The notes beneath the pieces are model-generated. The model searched no databases and was not told the DNA's origin. It worked only from the letters and a program-made list of their open reading frames with translations. Below, one piece after another: positions 13,440 to 21,320 of a stretch of 25,266 nt of DNA; within the stretch, counting starts at the first letter, position 1; each line of letters opens with the position of its first letter. Source of the stretch: a virus; the IMG/VR virus record IMGVR_UViG_3300023284_000153, positions 1 through 25,266 of that record; one strand, written 5' to 3'. A program made the position numbers and the translations under genes.

Positions 13440-13606
13440 TGGAAGATGAGCTAGATAGGGAGAAGTATCTTGCTAATGAGGTGCAAAGGGCAATTAAGAA
13501 GCTATCAGCAATAGAGGGGAGTGATGACTTGGGTATGATATACGATCTCATTAAAAGCGCTGAATGGATCTTGAAGGAGGCAAGAGAGAGCAAGATATAT
13601 ACATGA
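13439..13606 (+). CDS. Small helical protein (55 aa), possible distant ILRxAL relative
   Basis: The ribosome site AAAGGAGGTG sits just before the ATG. LANEVQRAIKKLSAIEG and LIKSAEWILKEARES resemble the two-helix head/tail layout of the ILRxAL family, but the ILR core is missing, so membership is doubtful. ATGA overlap with the next gene. Confidence 0.62.
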   Translation: MEDELDREKYLANEVQRAIKKLSAIEGSDDLGMIYDLIKSAEWILKEARESKIYT

Positions 13607-13740
13607 GACATATTGCTAATTTGCTTGGCATTGCGTCATTTGTAGTTCTTCTATGGCACGATTGGATTGTGGCTGTTTGCGTGTTCTTTTTTGTGCTTGG
13701 CGATAATGCTGATAAATATAAGGAGATGAAGGATGATTGA
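13603..13740 (+). CDS. Small membrane protein (45 aa)
   Basis: One or two short hydrophobic stretches (IANLLGIASFVVLLW and WIVAVCVFFFVLG) separated by HD, then a charged tail DKYKEMKDD. ATGA overlap with the preceding gene and an 8-base overlap with the next. Function unknown. Confidence 0.6.
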   Translation: MRHIANLLGIASFVVLLWHDWIVAVCVFFFVLGDNADKYKEMKDD

Positions 13741-13969
13741 CCTAATGGGATCTGATAAGATTCTCAATGATCTGTCTGGTAAGGAAAAATACGCGCTGTA
13801 TAAGATGTCGGAGCATTGTTTTAACTTGCTACAGCATCCCAAGGACGGCGGTTATCCGTCACCGGCAAATACAAAGAATGTTTTAGTAAACGCAATCGCT
13901 GCCGCATATCTAGCTGGCAAGGAAGGCGACCTTAAGGAGGAAACCAATGATACTAGACCGACCGCTTAG
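13733..13969 (+). CDS. Hypothetical protein (78 aa)
   Basis: A soluble protein with GKEKYALYKMSEHCFNLLQH and NVLVNAIAAAYLAGKEGD, probably helical. AAGGAGATG and GGATG precede the start at 13733. It overlaps the next gene by 23 bases. Not recognised. Confidence 0.68.
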   Translation: MIDLMGSDKILNDLSGKEKYALYKMSEHCFNLLQHPKDGGYPSPANTKNVLVNAIAAAYLAGKEGDLKEETNDTRPTA

Positions 13970-14351
13970 AGAAGTCCCCACCCGTGCGCTCTATGCGTTA
14001 CACAAGGGGATTGAGAGGCAACGAGGGTTAATATCTAAGGGTTTTAGAAGTAGGGACGGATACACTTGTGCCGTTGGGTCACTGGGGGATGTCACCATAC
14101 CAGACGATGTAGATTTTAGGGATGATCTTATTGGTAATTTGGTAAAGATAAATTTACTTAGTCGATTTAGCCCCAAGGATGGCGTATGGGTTAATGGGGC
14201 AATATTTATCATTCAGCTAAACGACAGATTCAAGGGAACCCCCCAAGAAAGACGTGAGTTCATGCTTAGGCACATAGTAAAAGAACTAATGATCCGGCGG
14301 GAATATGTTAATCCAAAGCCCGCGCCTAAAAAGGAGCTGGCAAGGACATGA
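13947..14351 (+). CDS. Hypothetical protein (134 aa)
   Basis: Preceded by a good ribosome site (AAGGAGGA). It has an alternating helix and strand pattern: TRALYALHKGIERQRGLI, then GYTCAVGSLGDVTIPDDVDF, GVWVNGAIFIIQLNDRF and a Pro/Lys-rich end. No known motif. It ends in an ATGA overlap. Confidence 0.7.
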   Translation: MILDRPLREVPTRALYALHKGIERQRGLISKGFRSRDGYTCAVGSLGDVTIPDDVDFRDDLIGNLVKINLLSRFSPKDGVWVNGAIFIIQLNDRFKGTPQERREFMLRHIVKELMIRREYVNPKPAPKKELART

Positions 14352-14674
14352 TTTTAGATGGACTAACATTGGATCAACATCTTGATGCAGTCAAGGCGAT
14401 TCACAAAAGAGAGACGGCAGGACTTGAGGAGGCCAAGCATGATTCATTTGAAATGGGCCGTGAGAACTGGGAGCGAAACATGGACCTGATCGGACATTCA
14501 TTGGTTCTTCTGAGACGTGAGAAATCAAAGGCATATCCAGAAGGATGCTGGTGTGATGCTTGCTTGAATAATCCTAACGTGACTGAGCATACCAAAGCCT
14601 GCAAAAATGCACAGACAACATTGGGCATACTTGGATACGAACCACAAGACCCAATCAAAAGTAGCATGGTATGA
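14348..14674 (+). CDS. Hypothetical protein with Cys cluster (108 aa)
   Basis: A charged N-terminal helix (LDAVKAIHKRETAGLEEAKH) and a CWCDACLNNPNVTEHTKACK region with four Cys and a His that could bind zinc. ATGA overlap with the upstream gene. Function unknown. Confidence 0.68.
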   Translation: MILDGLTLDQHLDAVKAIHKRETAGLEEAKHDSFEMGRENWERNMDLIGHSLVLLRREKSKAYPEGCWCDACLNNPNVTEHTKACKNAQTTLGILGYEPQDPIKSSMV

Positions 14675-14709
14675 AAGCTAAGAGCTGATAGAATAACAGG
14701 AGAGAGAGA

Positions 14710-14862
14710 ATGATTCATAACTCCCAAAAAAAATTGATCGTATGTCCGATACCACAGAGCAAGGGCAAAAGGCCAATATCCAGCGTATTGCATTTGAGTG
14801 ACGAACGAATGAAAAAACGGTTCCCACATGCTAAGAGCGCAAAAAGGTATAGCTGGAATTAG
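14710..14862 (+). CDS. Small basic protein, copy 2 of a duplicated pair (50 aa)
   Basis: Matches the gene at 9445: GKRPISSVLHLSDERMKKRF and PHAK here against GKKPISSILHLSDEQMKKRF and PHAK there, with different N- and C-termini. Ribosome site AGGAGAGAGA just upstream. The stop overlaps the GTG of the next gene (TAGTG). Confidence 0.7.
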   Translation: MIHNSQKKLIVCPIPQSKGKRPISSVLHLSDERMKKRFPHAKSAKRYSWN

Positions 14863-15248
14863 TGAAAGACCGGCCTCTACATTTCTTTACCTTCTTAACA
14901 GGCTTATTCATGTTGGCTGCTGTGATCGTGTTTCTTTTGGCCGGGTGTTCTGAGTCGCAACCTGTTGAGCCAATAACCTATGAGGCCACTGAAAAGGAAG
15001 CAAGACGGGCAGATATGATAACTATTCTTAATCATACCCTAGGCACAAACGGCCCTAGATATTACGCAATAGTTAGTAATCTATGCAAGACAGGAAAAAT
15101 ACAGCACTCATCCCATAAGCTGATACAGGATCAAAGAGCCGAAATTGAGAAAAGAATGTCACAAGATCAGGGACCGGCTTATGTGCAAGAATTCCGCCAG
15201 AACATTCAGGATCTACAGAACAGGGTTTATGAGTTGGAGAATCAATGA
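14862..15248 (+). CDS. Lipoprotein with C-terminal coil, GTG start
   Basis: A 128-residue protein. The signal peptide (LHFFTFLTGLFMLAAVIVF) ends in lipobox LLAGC, so Cys29 would be lipid-modified and the protein anchored in a membrane. The mature part ends in a coiled-coil-like segment (VQEFRQNIQDLQNRVYELEN). Phage lipoproteins of this kind include outer spanins and superinfection-exclusion proteins; there is no endolysin nearby to favour lysis. ATGA overlap with the next gene. Confidence 0.73.
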   Translation: MKDRPLHFFTFLTGLFMLAAVIVFLLAGCSESQPVEPITYEATEKEARRADMITILNHTLGTNGPRYYAIVSNLCKTGKIQHSSHKLIQDQRAEIEKRMSQDQGPAYVQEFRQNIQDLQNRVYELENQ

Positions 15249-15430
15249 GCCCAGAAGTAAAGATTCTAAGGAATGCGCTTGAGCAAATATCAAAGTTTTC
15301 TCCTAGCACCCCATCATTAGGAGATTATTCGTATAGGTTTTTACAGCAGAGGGCCCGAGCATCCCTAAAGGAAGCCGACAAGGTAAGAGATGGTGAGAGC
15401 GCCGATGTTCAAGAATATTGGAGAGGTTAA
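15245..15430 (+). CDS. Hypothetical protein, ILRxAL family member 5
   Basis: A 61-residue protein: SPEVKILRNALEQISKF at the N-terminus and ARASLKEADKVRDGESAD near the end, matching the head and tail motifs of the family, with a variable Ser/Pro/Tyr middle. ATGA overlap with the lipoprotein gene. Function unknown. Confidence 0.72.
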   Translation: MSPEVKILRNALEQISKFSPSTPSLGDYSYRFLQQRARASLKEADKVRDGESADVQEYWRG

Positions 15431-15458
15431 GGAATGACCACAACTAAGGAATACTAGA

Positions 15459-15584
15459 ATGAAATACAGATGCCCACACTGTAAACAAATTCTTACTAGA
15501 AAATCCCGTAAGAAATGGATACCAAGCATCTGTGCGGATATGGGCAGGGACGTCAGGTTGCAAAGGATCGATAAAAAGAAGTGA
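15459..15584 (+). CDS. Small basic Cys protein (41 aa)
   Basis: YRCPHCKQILTRKSRKKWI has a CxxC knuckle; another Cys (ICADMG) follows, and the end is basic (RLQRIDKKK). It resembles small phage proteins with a RCPHC start and a KKWIxxxC middle. A 7-codon micro-ORF (15434-15457) bridges the gap from the upstream gene. Confidence 0.6.
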   Translation: MKYRCPHCKQILTRKSRKKWIPSICADMGRDVRLQRIDKKK

Positions 15585-15603
15585 CCCCGTATGGCGCTGC
15601 TGA

Positions 15604-15852
15604 GTGACAGAAAACAACGGGGTCAATTGGGAACACCATGGACATACACGAGCATTCAAATTACAAGACAACCACATAGCATTCGTTCCATGCCCATCAA
15701 ACATAGATCAGAAAATATGCTATAAGGATGTTAATGTTGTGAAGGGCGATCACTATATAAAAACAACGCCTATGGAATGCGAAGACGGCCACCCTTACCT
15801 TGTTTGGTTTTCGCCTCAAAACAATACATATCTGGTATCATCTACGGAATGA
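15604..15852 (+). CDS. Hypothetical protein (82 aa), GTG start
   Basis: A soluble, His- and aromatic-rich protein (WEHHGHTRAFKLQ, HYIKTTPMECEDGHPYLVW). The GTG lies in the loop of an 8-bp inverted repeat (GACCCCGT 15583-15590, ACGGGGTC 15617-15624). No ribosome site is evident. ATGA overlap with the next gene. Confidence 0.63.
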   Translation: MTENNGVNWEHHGHTRAFKLQDNHIAFVPCPSNIDQKICYKDVNVVKGDHYIKTTPMECEDGHPYLVWFSPQNNTYLVSSTE

Positions 15853-16079
15853 TCCCACACACTAACGGAATGAGTAAGGCAATATGCCCAGAGTGTAAGT
15901 TTGAGAACTGGTATGACACGGCGCACATGCAAGAGTTGCATAAAGGAAGATATGCAAATCTTCTACCTACCAAAGTAGAATGCGGAAGATGTAAAAGCAC
16001 CACCGTAAAAATAAACAACCAAAAGGAATGCGAATGGCACAAAGTCGGTGAAGGAATAGAGCGTGAGGCGATAGCATGA
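15849..16079 (+). CDS. Small zinc-ribbon protein (76 aa)
   Basis: The ATG at 15849 overlaps the upstream stop by ATGA and is preferred to the longer frame from 15777, which runs through the upstream gene. CPECKFENWY and CGRCKSTTV form a four-Cys ribbon about 35 residues apart; a further Cys/His (CEWHK) follows. It ends in ATGA overlap with the three-Cys-motif gene. Confidence 0.68.
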   Translation: MIPHTNGMSKAICPECKFENWYDTAHMQELHKGRYANLLPTKVECGRCKSTTVKINNQKECEWHKVGEGIEREAIA

Positions 16080-16786
16080 GTGACAAGTCTGGAATCGAAT
16101 GGACAGATGCCACTTGGAATCCTGTTACTGGATGCACAAAGATTAGTCATGGGTGCGACAATTGTTACGCTGAAACTTTCGCGGAACGATGGCGCGGACT
16201 TAAGGACCACCATTACGAACAGGGTTTTGATTTGAAATTATGGCCGGACAGAATGTCTATACCGTTAAGGTGGTCAAGGCCAAGAAAGATATTCGTTAAT
16301 AGTATGTCAGATTTATTTCACAAGGACGTCCCAAGCGATTTCATTGAATGGGTATTTTCAATAATGAAAAAATGTCCACTCCATACGTTCCAGGTTCTTA
16401 CGAAACGTTCCGAGAGAATGAAGTTATTTAATTGGCGACGGAATATGTGGGCTGGAACATCGGTAGAATCAAAGAATTATCAATTTAGAATTGATAGACT
16501 CAGAGAAACAAACGCGGAGACAAAATTCCTATCGTTAGAACCTCTTTTGGGCCCACTAGATAACCTTAACTTGGATAGTATCGGGTGGGTAATTGTTGGA
16601 GGTGAATCTGGGCCGGGAGCTAGACCAATGGAGGAAAGCTGGGTTAGAGAAATTCGTGATCAATGCATTGAACAGAGCGTGCCATTTTTCTTTAAGCAAT
16701 GGGGAGGCGTGAACAAGAAAAAGACTGGCCGCTTATTGGATGGACGGGAATATAACGAGATGCCTAAAGATAAAGTTCTAGCCTAA
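16076..16786 (+). CDS. DUF5131 family (phage Gp37/Gp68) three-cysteine protein
   Basis: A 236-residue protein with the family start IEWTDATWNPVTGCTKISHG and the CDNCYAE motif: Cys20, Cys27 and Cys30 form the C-x6-C-x2-C cluster. Further family blocks are FVNSMSDLFHKDVP, FQVLTKR, LSLEPLLGPL, WVIVGGESGPGARP and PFFFKQWGG. The cluster suggests an iron-sulfur, radical-SAM-like enzyme, but the reaction is not established. Family members are often found with the TcmP partner; none was seen in this window. It is coupled to a zinc-ribbon gene and precedes the large terminase. Confidence 0.9.
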   Translation: MSDKSGIEWTDATWNPVTGCTKISHGCDNCYAETFAERWRGLKDHHYEQGFDLKLWPDRMSIPLRWSRPRKIFVNSMSDLFHKDVPSDFIEWVFSIMKKCPLHTFQVLTKRSERMKLFNWRRNMWAGTSVESKNYQFRIDRLRETNAETKFLSLEPLLGPLDNLNLDSIGWVIVGGESGPGARPMEESWVREIRDQCIEQSVPFFFKQWGGVNKKKTGRLLDGREYNEMPKDKVLA

Positions 16787-16793
16787 GCAGCTC

Positions 16794-18122
16794 ATGTCCC
16801 TAGCAGTTAACGAAGTAAAGTATGAGCTAAGTAAAAAGCAGCAGCGCGTAAACGATCTTCTAATTGACCCTGATATTATCGAGCTTGCTTTAGACGGCGC
16901 TAGAGATTCAGGGAAGACCTGGATCATACTCAAATTCATAATCAGTATCTTGATGAGGTTCCCGGGGGCGCGGGCTTTAACAACTAGATTTCGTTTCGTA
17001 GACTGCAAGAATATTCTTTGGAAGCAATCCATGTGCGATATTCTCAAGCAAGACTTCGGGCCGGAAGGAACCGGGTATCAAATAAACTGGGCTGACCTAA
17101 TCTGTGAATTCTCTAATGGATCTCAGATATACGGCACTGGCCTAGACAATAAGGAACGCGCTGAGAAAGCATTAGGCGGTAAGTTCTGCATAATCTTTCC
17201 GAATGAAGCGTCACAGATTAGCTACGACTCATATCAGACTGTAAAGGGATCGCTTCAACAGGAGATACCAGGTTTCGCTAATAAACTAATCCTAGACTGG
17301 AACCCTAGAACTAAAAAGTCATGGCAGTATATGAGATTCGTATTGAGGAAGGATGAAGAGGGAAACGCGATACGAAACAAGAGCATAGCACGTATAGGGC
17401 CGTGGCTGCCTACTGATAATCCAAGTATGACCCCGCAAAGACTAAACACACTGAATAGTTTGACTGGGACAGCCCATAAAAGATTCGCCCTTGGGCAATA
17501 TGTGGAAGATGTAGGCCTGATGTATCCTAACTTCGGCGATGCCTTGGTAGACGACTTTGACATACCAGATGATTGGCCCATAGATACGGTTACTGACTTC
17601 GGGTTTACCAATCCTTTCTGTATTCATTGGTGGGCCTTCGATAAATCAAACGAGACTTATTATTTGTTCGATGAGTATTACGTAGCTGGTAAAATCGTAG
17701 AGGATCACTGTAAGTTGCTCAAGGGTAAGTTCGATTCGAGGCGGCCAGTTGCGAACGTATGCGATCACGACGCGGAAGACCGTAAGACCATGGAACGCCA
17801 CTTAGACATTAAAACTACAGCGGCTATCAAAAGAGACAAGCCGCATTCGTTTGATCTTGTAAGATGTTTCCTATCTGCGAAGAAAGGTATAAAATTGCGT
17901 ATATTCAGGTCGGTTGTTAATACAATCGAGGAGGCGGACGGTTACGAGAAAAAACCAGGAAAGGAATATAAGAATGCGCCCGAGGAAGCAAACGAGGTTA
18001 ACAATCACGGCATGGACAATTTAGCTTACAAATCCCGCGAAGTTGAGAAGAAACATTTGAAGCCAGTCCGTAAGGTAGTCGGGTTCGCTTCGATAGGACA
18101 AGAATCTAAATGGAATATGTAG
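16794..18122 (+). CDS. terL: Terminase large subunit
   Basis: A 442-residue packaging motor and nuclease. The ATPase half has Walker A GARDSGKT (35-42), Walker B FCIIFPNEA (131-139, acidic pair formed by the usual NEA variant) and DWNP (168-171). The nuclease half has VTDFGFTNP (Asp268) and CDHDAEDR (Asp324, Asp326), the RNase-H-like metal site. It would cut and pump DNA into the prohead through the portal encoded next. The ATG at 16794 has a weak ribosome site. The stop codon adjoins the portal ATG. Confidence 0.95.
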   Translation: MSLAVNEVKYELSKKQQRVNDLLIDPDIIELALDGARDSGKTWIILKFIISILMRFPGARALTTRFRFVDCKNILWKQSMCDILKQDFGPEGTGYQINWADLICEFSNGSQIYGTGLDNKERAEKALGGKFCIIFPNEASQISYDSYQTVKGSLQQEIPGFANKLILDWNPRTKKSWQYMRFVLRKDEEGNAIRNKSIARIGPWLPTDNPSMTPQRLNTLNSLTGTAHKRFALGQYVEDVGLMYPNFGDALVDDFDIPDDWPIDTVTDFGFTNPFCIHWWAFDKSNETYYLFDEYYVAGKIVEDHCKLLKGKFDSRRPVANVCDHDAEDRKTMERHLDIKTTAAIKRDKPHSFDLVRCFLSAKKGIKLRIFRSVVNTIEEADGYEKKPGKEYKNAPEEANEVNNHGMDNLAYKSREVEKKHLKPVRKVVGFASIGQESKWNM

Positions 18123-19484
18123 ATGGCTGAAACAGTAACACAATCCGGCCACACTAACGGCAAGCACATAAGAATACCGGCGGCGGTTGCAGGTGAGTTT
18201 GCAGAGTTAGGTAAGACCGGCCTTAGAGAACAAGGCGGCCAGATATTCGAAGAGTTTCTACGCGAACTAGATACACCTCGTAAATATCATCTTTACAAAG
18301 AGATGTATGAGAACTCATCGCCTGTATTCTCATCGGTCTCTGCAATACAAAGATTAGCGCGGCAAGTTATATGGAGAACCGAAGCGGCTGACAAATCCCC
18401 GCAAGCAAAGAAGGATGCTGAATTTCTTAAAAGCAATATGGATGACATGTCGGAATCATGGATCGACTATGTAGACGGCGCATTACAAGGCATGATTATA
18501 AACGGCTGGAACGGTAACGAGATTGTATACAAGAGACGGCAAGGGAAGTTTCCGGGCGAAGACGAGGAAGGCAAGCAGCTTCCTAAGAGTCAGTTCAAAG
18601 ACAAGTTAATTGGATGGCGCAAGATTCCCATAAGACATCCTGAAACTTTATGGAAGTGGGAGTTTGACGATCACGGCGGGGTTAAAGGAATGCACCAACA
18701 GGTTTTATTCCAAAGCGGCGGCCAAGCATTTATCCCTATTGAGAAACTTGTTTTATTTAGGACGACCACTTTCAAAGGCAACCCCGAAGGATTTAGTGCG
18801 CTACGTCCGGCTTATCCTTCGTGGGTGTTTTATAAAAACATACAGAAGATTTTAGGCATTGGCATTGAGCGCGATCTTACAGGGCTTCCGGTGATGTGGG
18901 TTGACCCGGCGCTCATGGAACCCAATGCAAAGCCTGAATTCAAAGCCGCGCTTAAACAAGCTATCCAAATAGTCCGTAAGACGAAACGCGACGAGCAAGA
19001 AGGATTAGTTTTGCCTAGCGTATTCGATGAGAACGGTAACCAGCTTGTAAAATTCGAGCTTGTAACTACGGGCGGCAAGCGTCAGTTCAGCATGGTAGAA
19101 GTTCTTAAGTTCTACAGGCAGGAAATCTATAACACCTTCATGGCGAGCTTTTTAATTCTAGGCGAAGATAAGTCAGGTTCGTTTTCGCTTTCATCTAACA
19201 TGACTAAGCTATTCGCAATGGCGGTCGGCGGCTTCTTGGATATCTTCACCGAAGTAATGAATAGGTTCGCAGTTCCTAGATTGTTTGAGATCAACGGATT
19301 TCAGAGAGAGCTATTACCAAGAATCGAACACGGCGACATAGAAACCAGGGAAGCATCTAGCGTAGTCGAAGCATTAACTAAGATGGCGCTTGCAGGATTC
19401 GAAGGTCTAGGGACTAAGGAACAAGTTGACGCCATACTAGAAGACTTGAGACTCCCTGCTTCTAAAGAGCCTGCTGAACTCTAA
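18123..19484 (+). CDS. Portal protein, Mu gp29-like (DUF935)
   Basis: A 453-residue protein with the DUF935 pattern: YEMYENSSPVFSSV-type N-terminal region, ALQGMIINGWNGNEIVY, IPIRHPETLWKWEFDD, FRTTTFKGNPEGFSALRPAY, LPSVFDENGN and EVLKFYRQEI. It forms the dodecameric vertex ring for DNA packaging and head-tail joining. Position directly after the large terminase and before the minor head protein is standard. It starts immediately after the terminase stop. Confidence 0.92.
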   Translation: MAETVTQSGHTNGKHIRIPAAVAGEFAELGKTGLREQGGQIFEEFLRELDTPRKYHLYKEMYENSSPVFSSVSAIQRLARQVIWRTEAADKSPQAKKDAEFLKSNMDDMSESWIDYVDGALQGMIINGWNGNEIVYKRRQGKFPGEDEEGKQLPKSQFKDKLIGWRKIPIRHPETLWKWEFDDHGGVKGMHQQVLFQSGGQAFIPIEKLVLFRTTTFKGNPEGFSALRPAYPSWVFYKNIQKILGIGIERDLTGLPVMWVDPALMEPNAKPEFKAALKQAIQIVRKTKRDEQEGLVLPSVFDENGNQLVKFELVTTGGKRQFSMVEVLKFYRQEIYNTFMASFLILGEDKSGSFSLSSNMTKLFAMAVGGFLDIFTEVMNRFAVPRLFEINGFQRELLPRIEHGDIETREASSVVEALTKMALAGFEGLGTKEQVDAILEDLRLPASKEPAEL

Positions 19485-19487
19485 ATA

Positions 19488-20399
19488 ATGCCAGAAGTTT
19501 TAGTCCAAAAACAGATTCGAACCGAAACCGCAATCCTCCGACAGCTTGAGCGTAAGTTAAGACCACAAGCTAGAAGGGAGTTCCAAAAGACACTAGAGAA
19601 ATTCAGGGATCAATTAAGTATCAAAGCAATAGCCGAAGCGTTTGAAACGGGCGGCCCTAATGCAGTTGAAGCATTGATTGACTTCGAAGATCTCAATGAG
19701 AAGACACGGGCAAGCATGACTCCTGTATACGCGGCTGGCGTGGCACTGGGAATTAAAAGACTCGCGCCTTCATTTAGAAAGTCATTACGGGGAGCACTAC
19801 CAAAACTCAGGGAAGTTAACATACCAATACAAACAAGCACGGCATCAATTAGAAGATTCACACAGCAAAGCGTAGGGAGTTTAATAACTTCGATAGATCC
19901 TACAAACAGACGTGCGATTAGAGACATCGCATTACGGGCCGTTCAACGTGGGGACGCACCAAGAGACGCCGCTAAGTTAATTAGAAACACAGTCGGATTA
20001 AGACCGGATCAAGCCGCTTCAATAGATAAGTTCAAACAGAATTTAATAGGCCAAGGCGTGACCGGCGCACGTCAAGATAAGCTAGTAGAGAACTTTTCTA
20101 GGCGTAAGATTCGAGAACGATCAACTTTGATAGCTAATACGGAAATGTCGAAAGTGACATCACAAGCTCAATTATCTATGGCGGATCAAATGGCAGAGCA
20201 AGGGATAGTTCAAAGAGATCAATTATTTAAGCAATGGATTACGACACCAGGGACTCCCGAAGACAGTTGCGACGATGCCGACGGCCAAGTTGTAAGGCTT
20301 GATGAGCTTTTCGATGTCGGAGAGTTCGGTGCGCACACTGCGAGTCCTGCGCACCCAGGCTGCATCTGTGAGATTGCATTTTTAGTCAAAGCTTCATAA
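19488..20399 (+). CDS. Minor head / head morphogenesis protein (Mu F, SPP1 gp7-like)
   Basis: A 303-residue protein. A long basic helical N-terminal region (LRQLERKLRPQARREF) leads to the C-terminal head-morphogenesis domain: TLIANTEMSKVTSQAQLSMA, QWITTPGTPEDSCDDADGQV, and the closing HPGCICEIAF with Cys and His that may bind metal. It would act in procapsid assembly next to the portal. It ends before a terminator region. Confidence 0.9.
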   Translation: MPEVLVQKQIRTETAILRQLERKLRPQARREFQKTLEKFRDQLSIKAIAEAFETGGPNAVEALIDFEDLNEKTRASMTPVYAAGVALGIKRLAPSFRKSLRGALPKLREVNIPIQTSTASIRRFTQQSVGSLITSIDPTNRRAIRDIALRAVQRGDAPRDAAKLIRNTVGLRPDQAASIDKFKQNLIGQGVTGARQDKLVENFSRRKIRERSTLIANTEMSKVTSQAQLSMADQMAEQGIVQRDQLFKQWITTPGTPEDSCDDADGQVVRLDELFDVGEFGAHTASPAHPGCICEIAFLVKAS

Positions 20400-20409
20400 A
20401 ATACCGTAT

Positions 20410-20461
20410 GCGGGAGATTCTTTTTATTTTTTTAGCACTCCTTAAAACCAATCTCTCCCGC
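20410..20461 (+). repeat. Inverted repeat around a T-rich loop
   Basis: GCGGGAGA (20410-20417) is perfectly complementary to TCTCCCGC (20454-20461), extended by TT/AA with a bulge. The 36-base interior contains a T-rich stretch (20419-20433). It lies in the 111-base gap after the minor head gene and directly before the terminator hairpin. Confidence 0.5.
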
Positions 20462-20466
20462 CCATC

Positions 20467-20507
20467 GCCCTTAGGGGTCGGGGGGATTCCTCCGACCTCG
20501 GGCTTTT
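20467..20507 (+). terminator. Rho-independent terminator after the head genes
   Basis: GCCC (20467-20470) pairs with GGGC (20500-20503), and GGGGTCGG (20474-20481) with CCGACCTC (20492-20499, one G-T pair), with a TTA bulge; TTTT follows at 20504-20507. It would end or reduce transcription from the terminase-portal-head unit. The next gene starts only 4 bases later. Confidence 0.6.
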
Positions 20508-20510
20508 GAA

Positions 20511-20840
20511 ATGATGACCAAAACCAGAACAGCAGAAAATATAGTCAGGTCGCATGAATCAATAGTTCGCGCCTACGAAAGGGATTTTAGAAAGCGACTC
20601 AGGGGAACAAAGCTGGCTAAAGAATCCGTAGGTGGAAATACTTGGCTTGTTCCTGGCGCACCTGTTACAAGTGCATTATTCGAAGTGGATTTCGGCGGAG
20701 GCAATTGGCAGAAATTTGATTATGTAAAATTCAGAAGTTGGTCAGCAGCTCGAAGGATAAACAGAAAGATATATAACGGGCGAACTTATTACACGCTATC
20801 AACAAAAATATCACGGCCTACGGAACTATCTCATGCATGA
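20511..20840 (+). CDS. Hypothetical protein (109 aa)
   Basis: A basic N-terminal half (HESIVRAYERDFRKRLRG) and a beta-rich second half (NTWLVPGAPVTSALFEVDFG, NGRTYYTLSTK). Two ATGs in a row (20511, 20514); no ribosome site, because the terminator is directly upstream. First gene of an accessory block within the head module. Not recognised. Confidence 0.65.
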   Translation: MMTKTRTAENIVRSHESIVRAYERDFRKRLRGTKLAKESVGGNTWLVPGAPVTSALFEVDFGGGNWQKFDYVKFRSWSAARRINRKIYNGRTYYTLSTKISRPTELSHA

Positions 20841-20865
20841 GCTTATGTTTAAGGTGGCAATAAAT

Positions 20866-21090
20866 ATGGATCTAAAAAAATTAGAGGCGATAGAAAAACA
20901 TGAATTCACAGATAAAAATCTAAAATCATGCAGGGTATCACTTAGGCAGGCTGTAGACGATGCCCGGTTCCTTATTCAACAACTCAAAGAAGTTATAAAT
21001 TTTAATAATAAATATAAAAAAACTATAAACCATATAAAAACATGCGATTCGATGGACTGTGTAAAAGCGTGGGCTGAAAATATAACATAA
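20866..21090 (+). CDS. Hypothetical protein (74 aa)
   Basis: The ATG at 20866 is preferred because AAGGTGG (20851-20857) lies 8 bases before it; a longer form from 20833 would overlap the upstream gene by 8 bases. Helical and basic (LKKLEAIEKHEFTDKNLKS, ARFLIQQLKEVINFNN), with two Cys near the end (CDSMDCVKAW). Locally AT-rich. Function unknown. Confidence 0.62.
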   Translation: MDLKKLEAIEKHEFTDKNLKSCRVSLRQAVDDARFLIQQLKEVINFNNKYKKTINHIKTCDSMDCVKAWAENIT

Positions 21091-21320
21091 TGGGAATTCC
21101 GATAAACCCAAGAATTACATTTGCCGATGGCGTGAAACAATACTGGGTAGTCTGTCCGGGATGTGGAACTATGGGAAAAGTTGATAAAGACCAGGTTGAG
21201 GGTAAGGTCTCAATTGTTTGTCCTGAATGTGAATACCACGAAACTCACGATTTGAGACCATTGTTTGAATCGTATGAAGCACAAAAACAGAAATTATCTA
21301 ACCAAGGAGAAAAATCATGA
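21090..21320 (+). CDS. Small zinc-ribbon protein (76 aa)
   Basis: CPGCGTMGKV (about 21-30) and CPECEYHETH (about 43-52) form a four-Cys ribbon. TAATG overlap with the upstream gene and ATGA overlap downstream. Possibly nucleic-acid binding; function unknown. Confidence 0.7.
   Translation: MGIPINPRITFADGVKQYWVVCPGCGTMGKVDKDQVEGKVSIVCPECEYHETHDLRPLFESYEAQKQKLSNQGEKS

Noticed and set aside
14401-14829. Minus-strand frame similar to one at 9421-9660
   Set aside because: The similarity comes from the duplicated + strand genes at 9445 and 14710, which have ribosome sites; the minus frames are shadows.
15777-15848. Extended start for the zinc-ribbon gene at 15849
   Set aside because: It would overlap the upstream gene by 76 bases; the ATGA overlap at 15849 fits the local pattern.
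16924-17210. Large terminase Walker B reading FPNEA as an inactivating change
   Set aside because: NEA in place of DE/EE is frequent in this terminase group and retains the acidic residue; no sign of inactivation.
18664-18855. Plus-strand frame of 63 codons inside the portal gene
   Set aside because: Out of frame within a well-recognised gene, with no supporting start signal.
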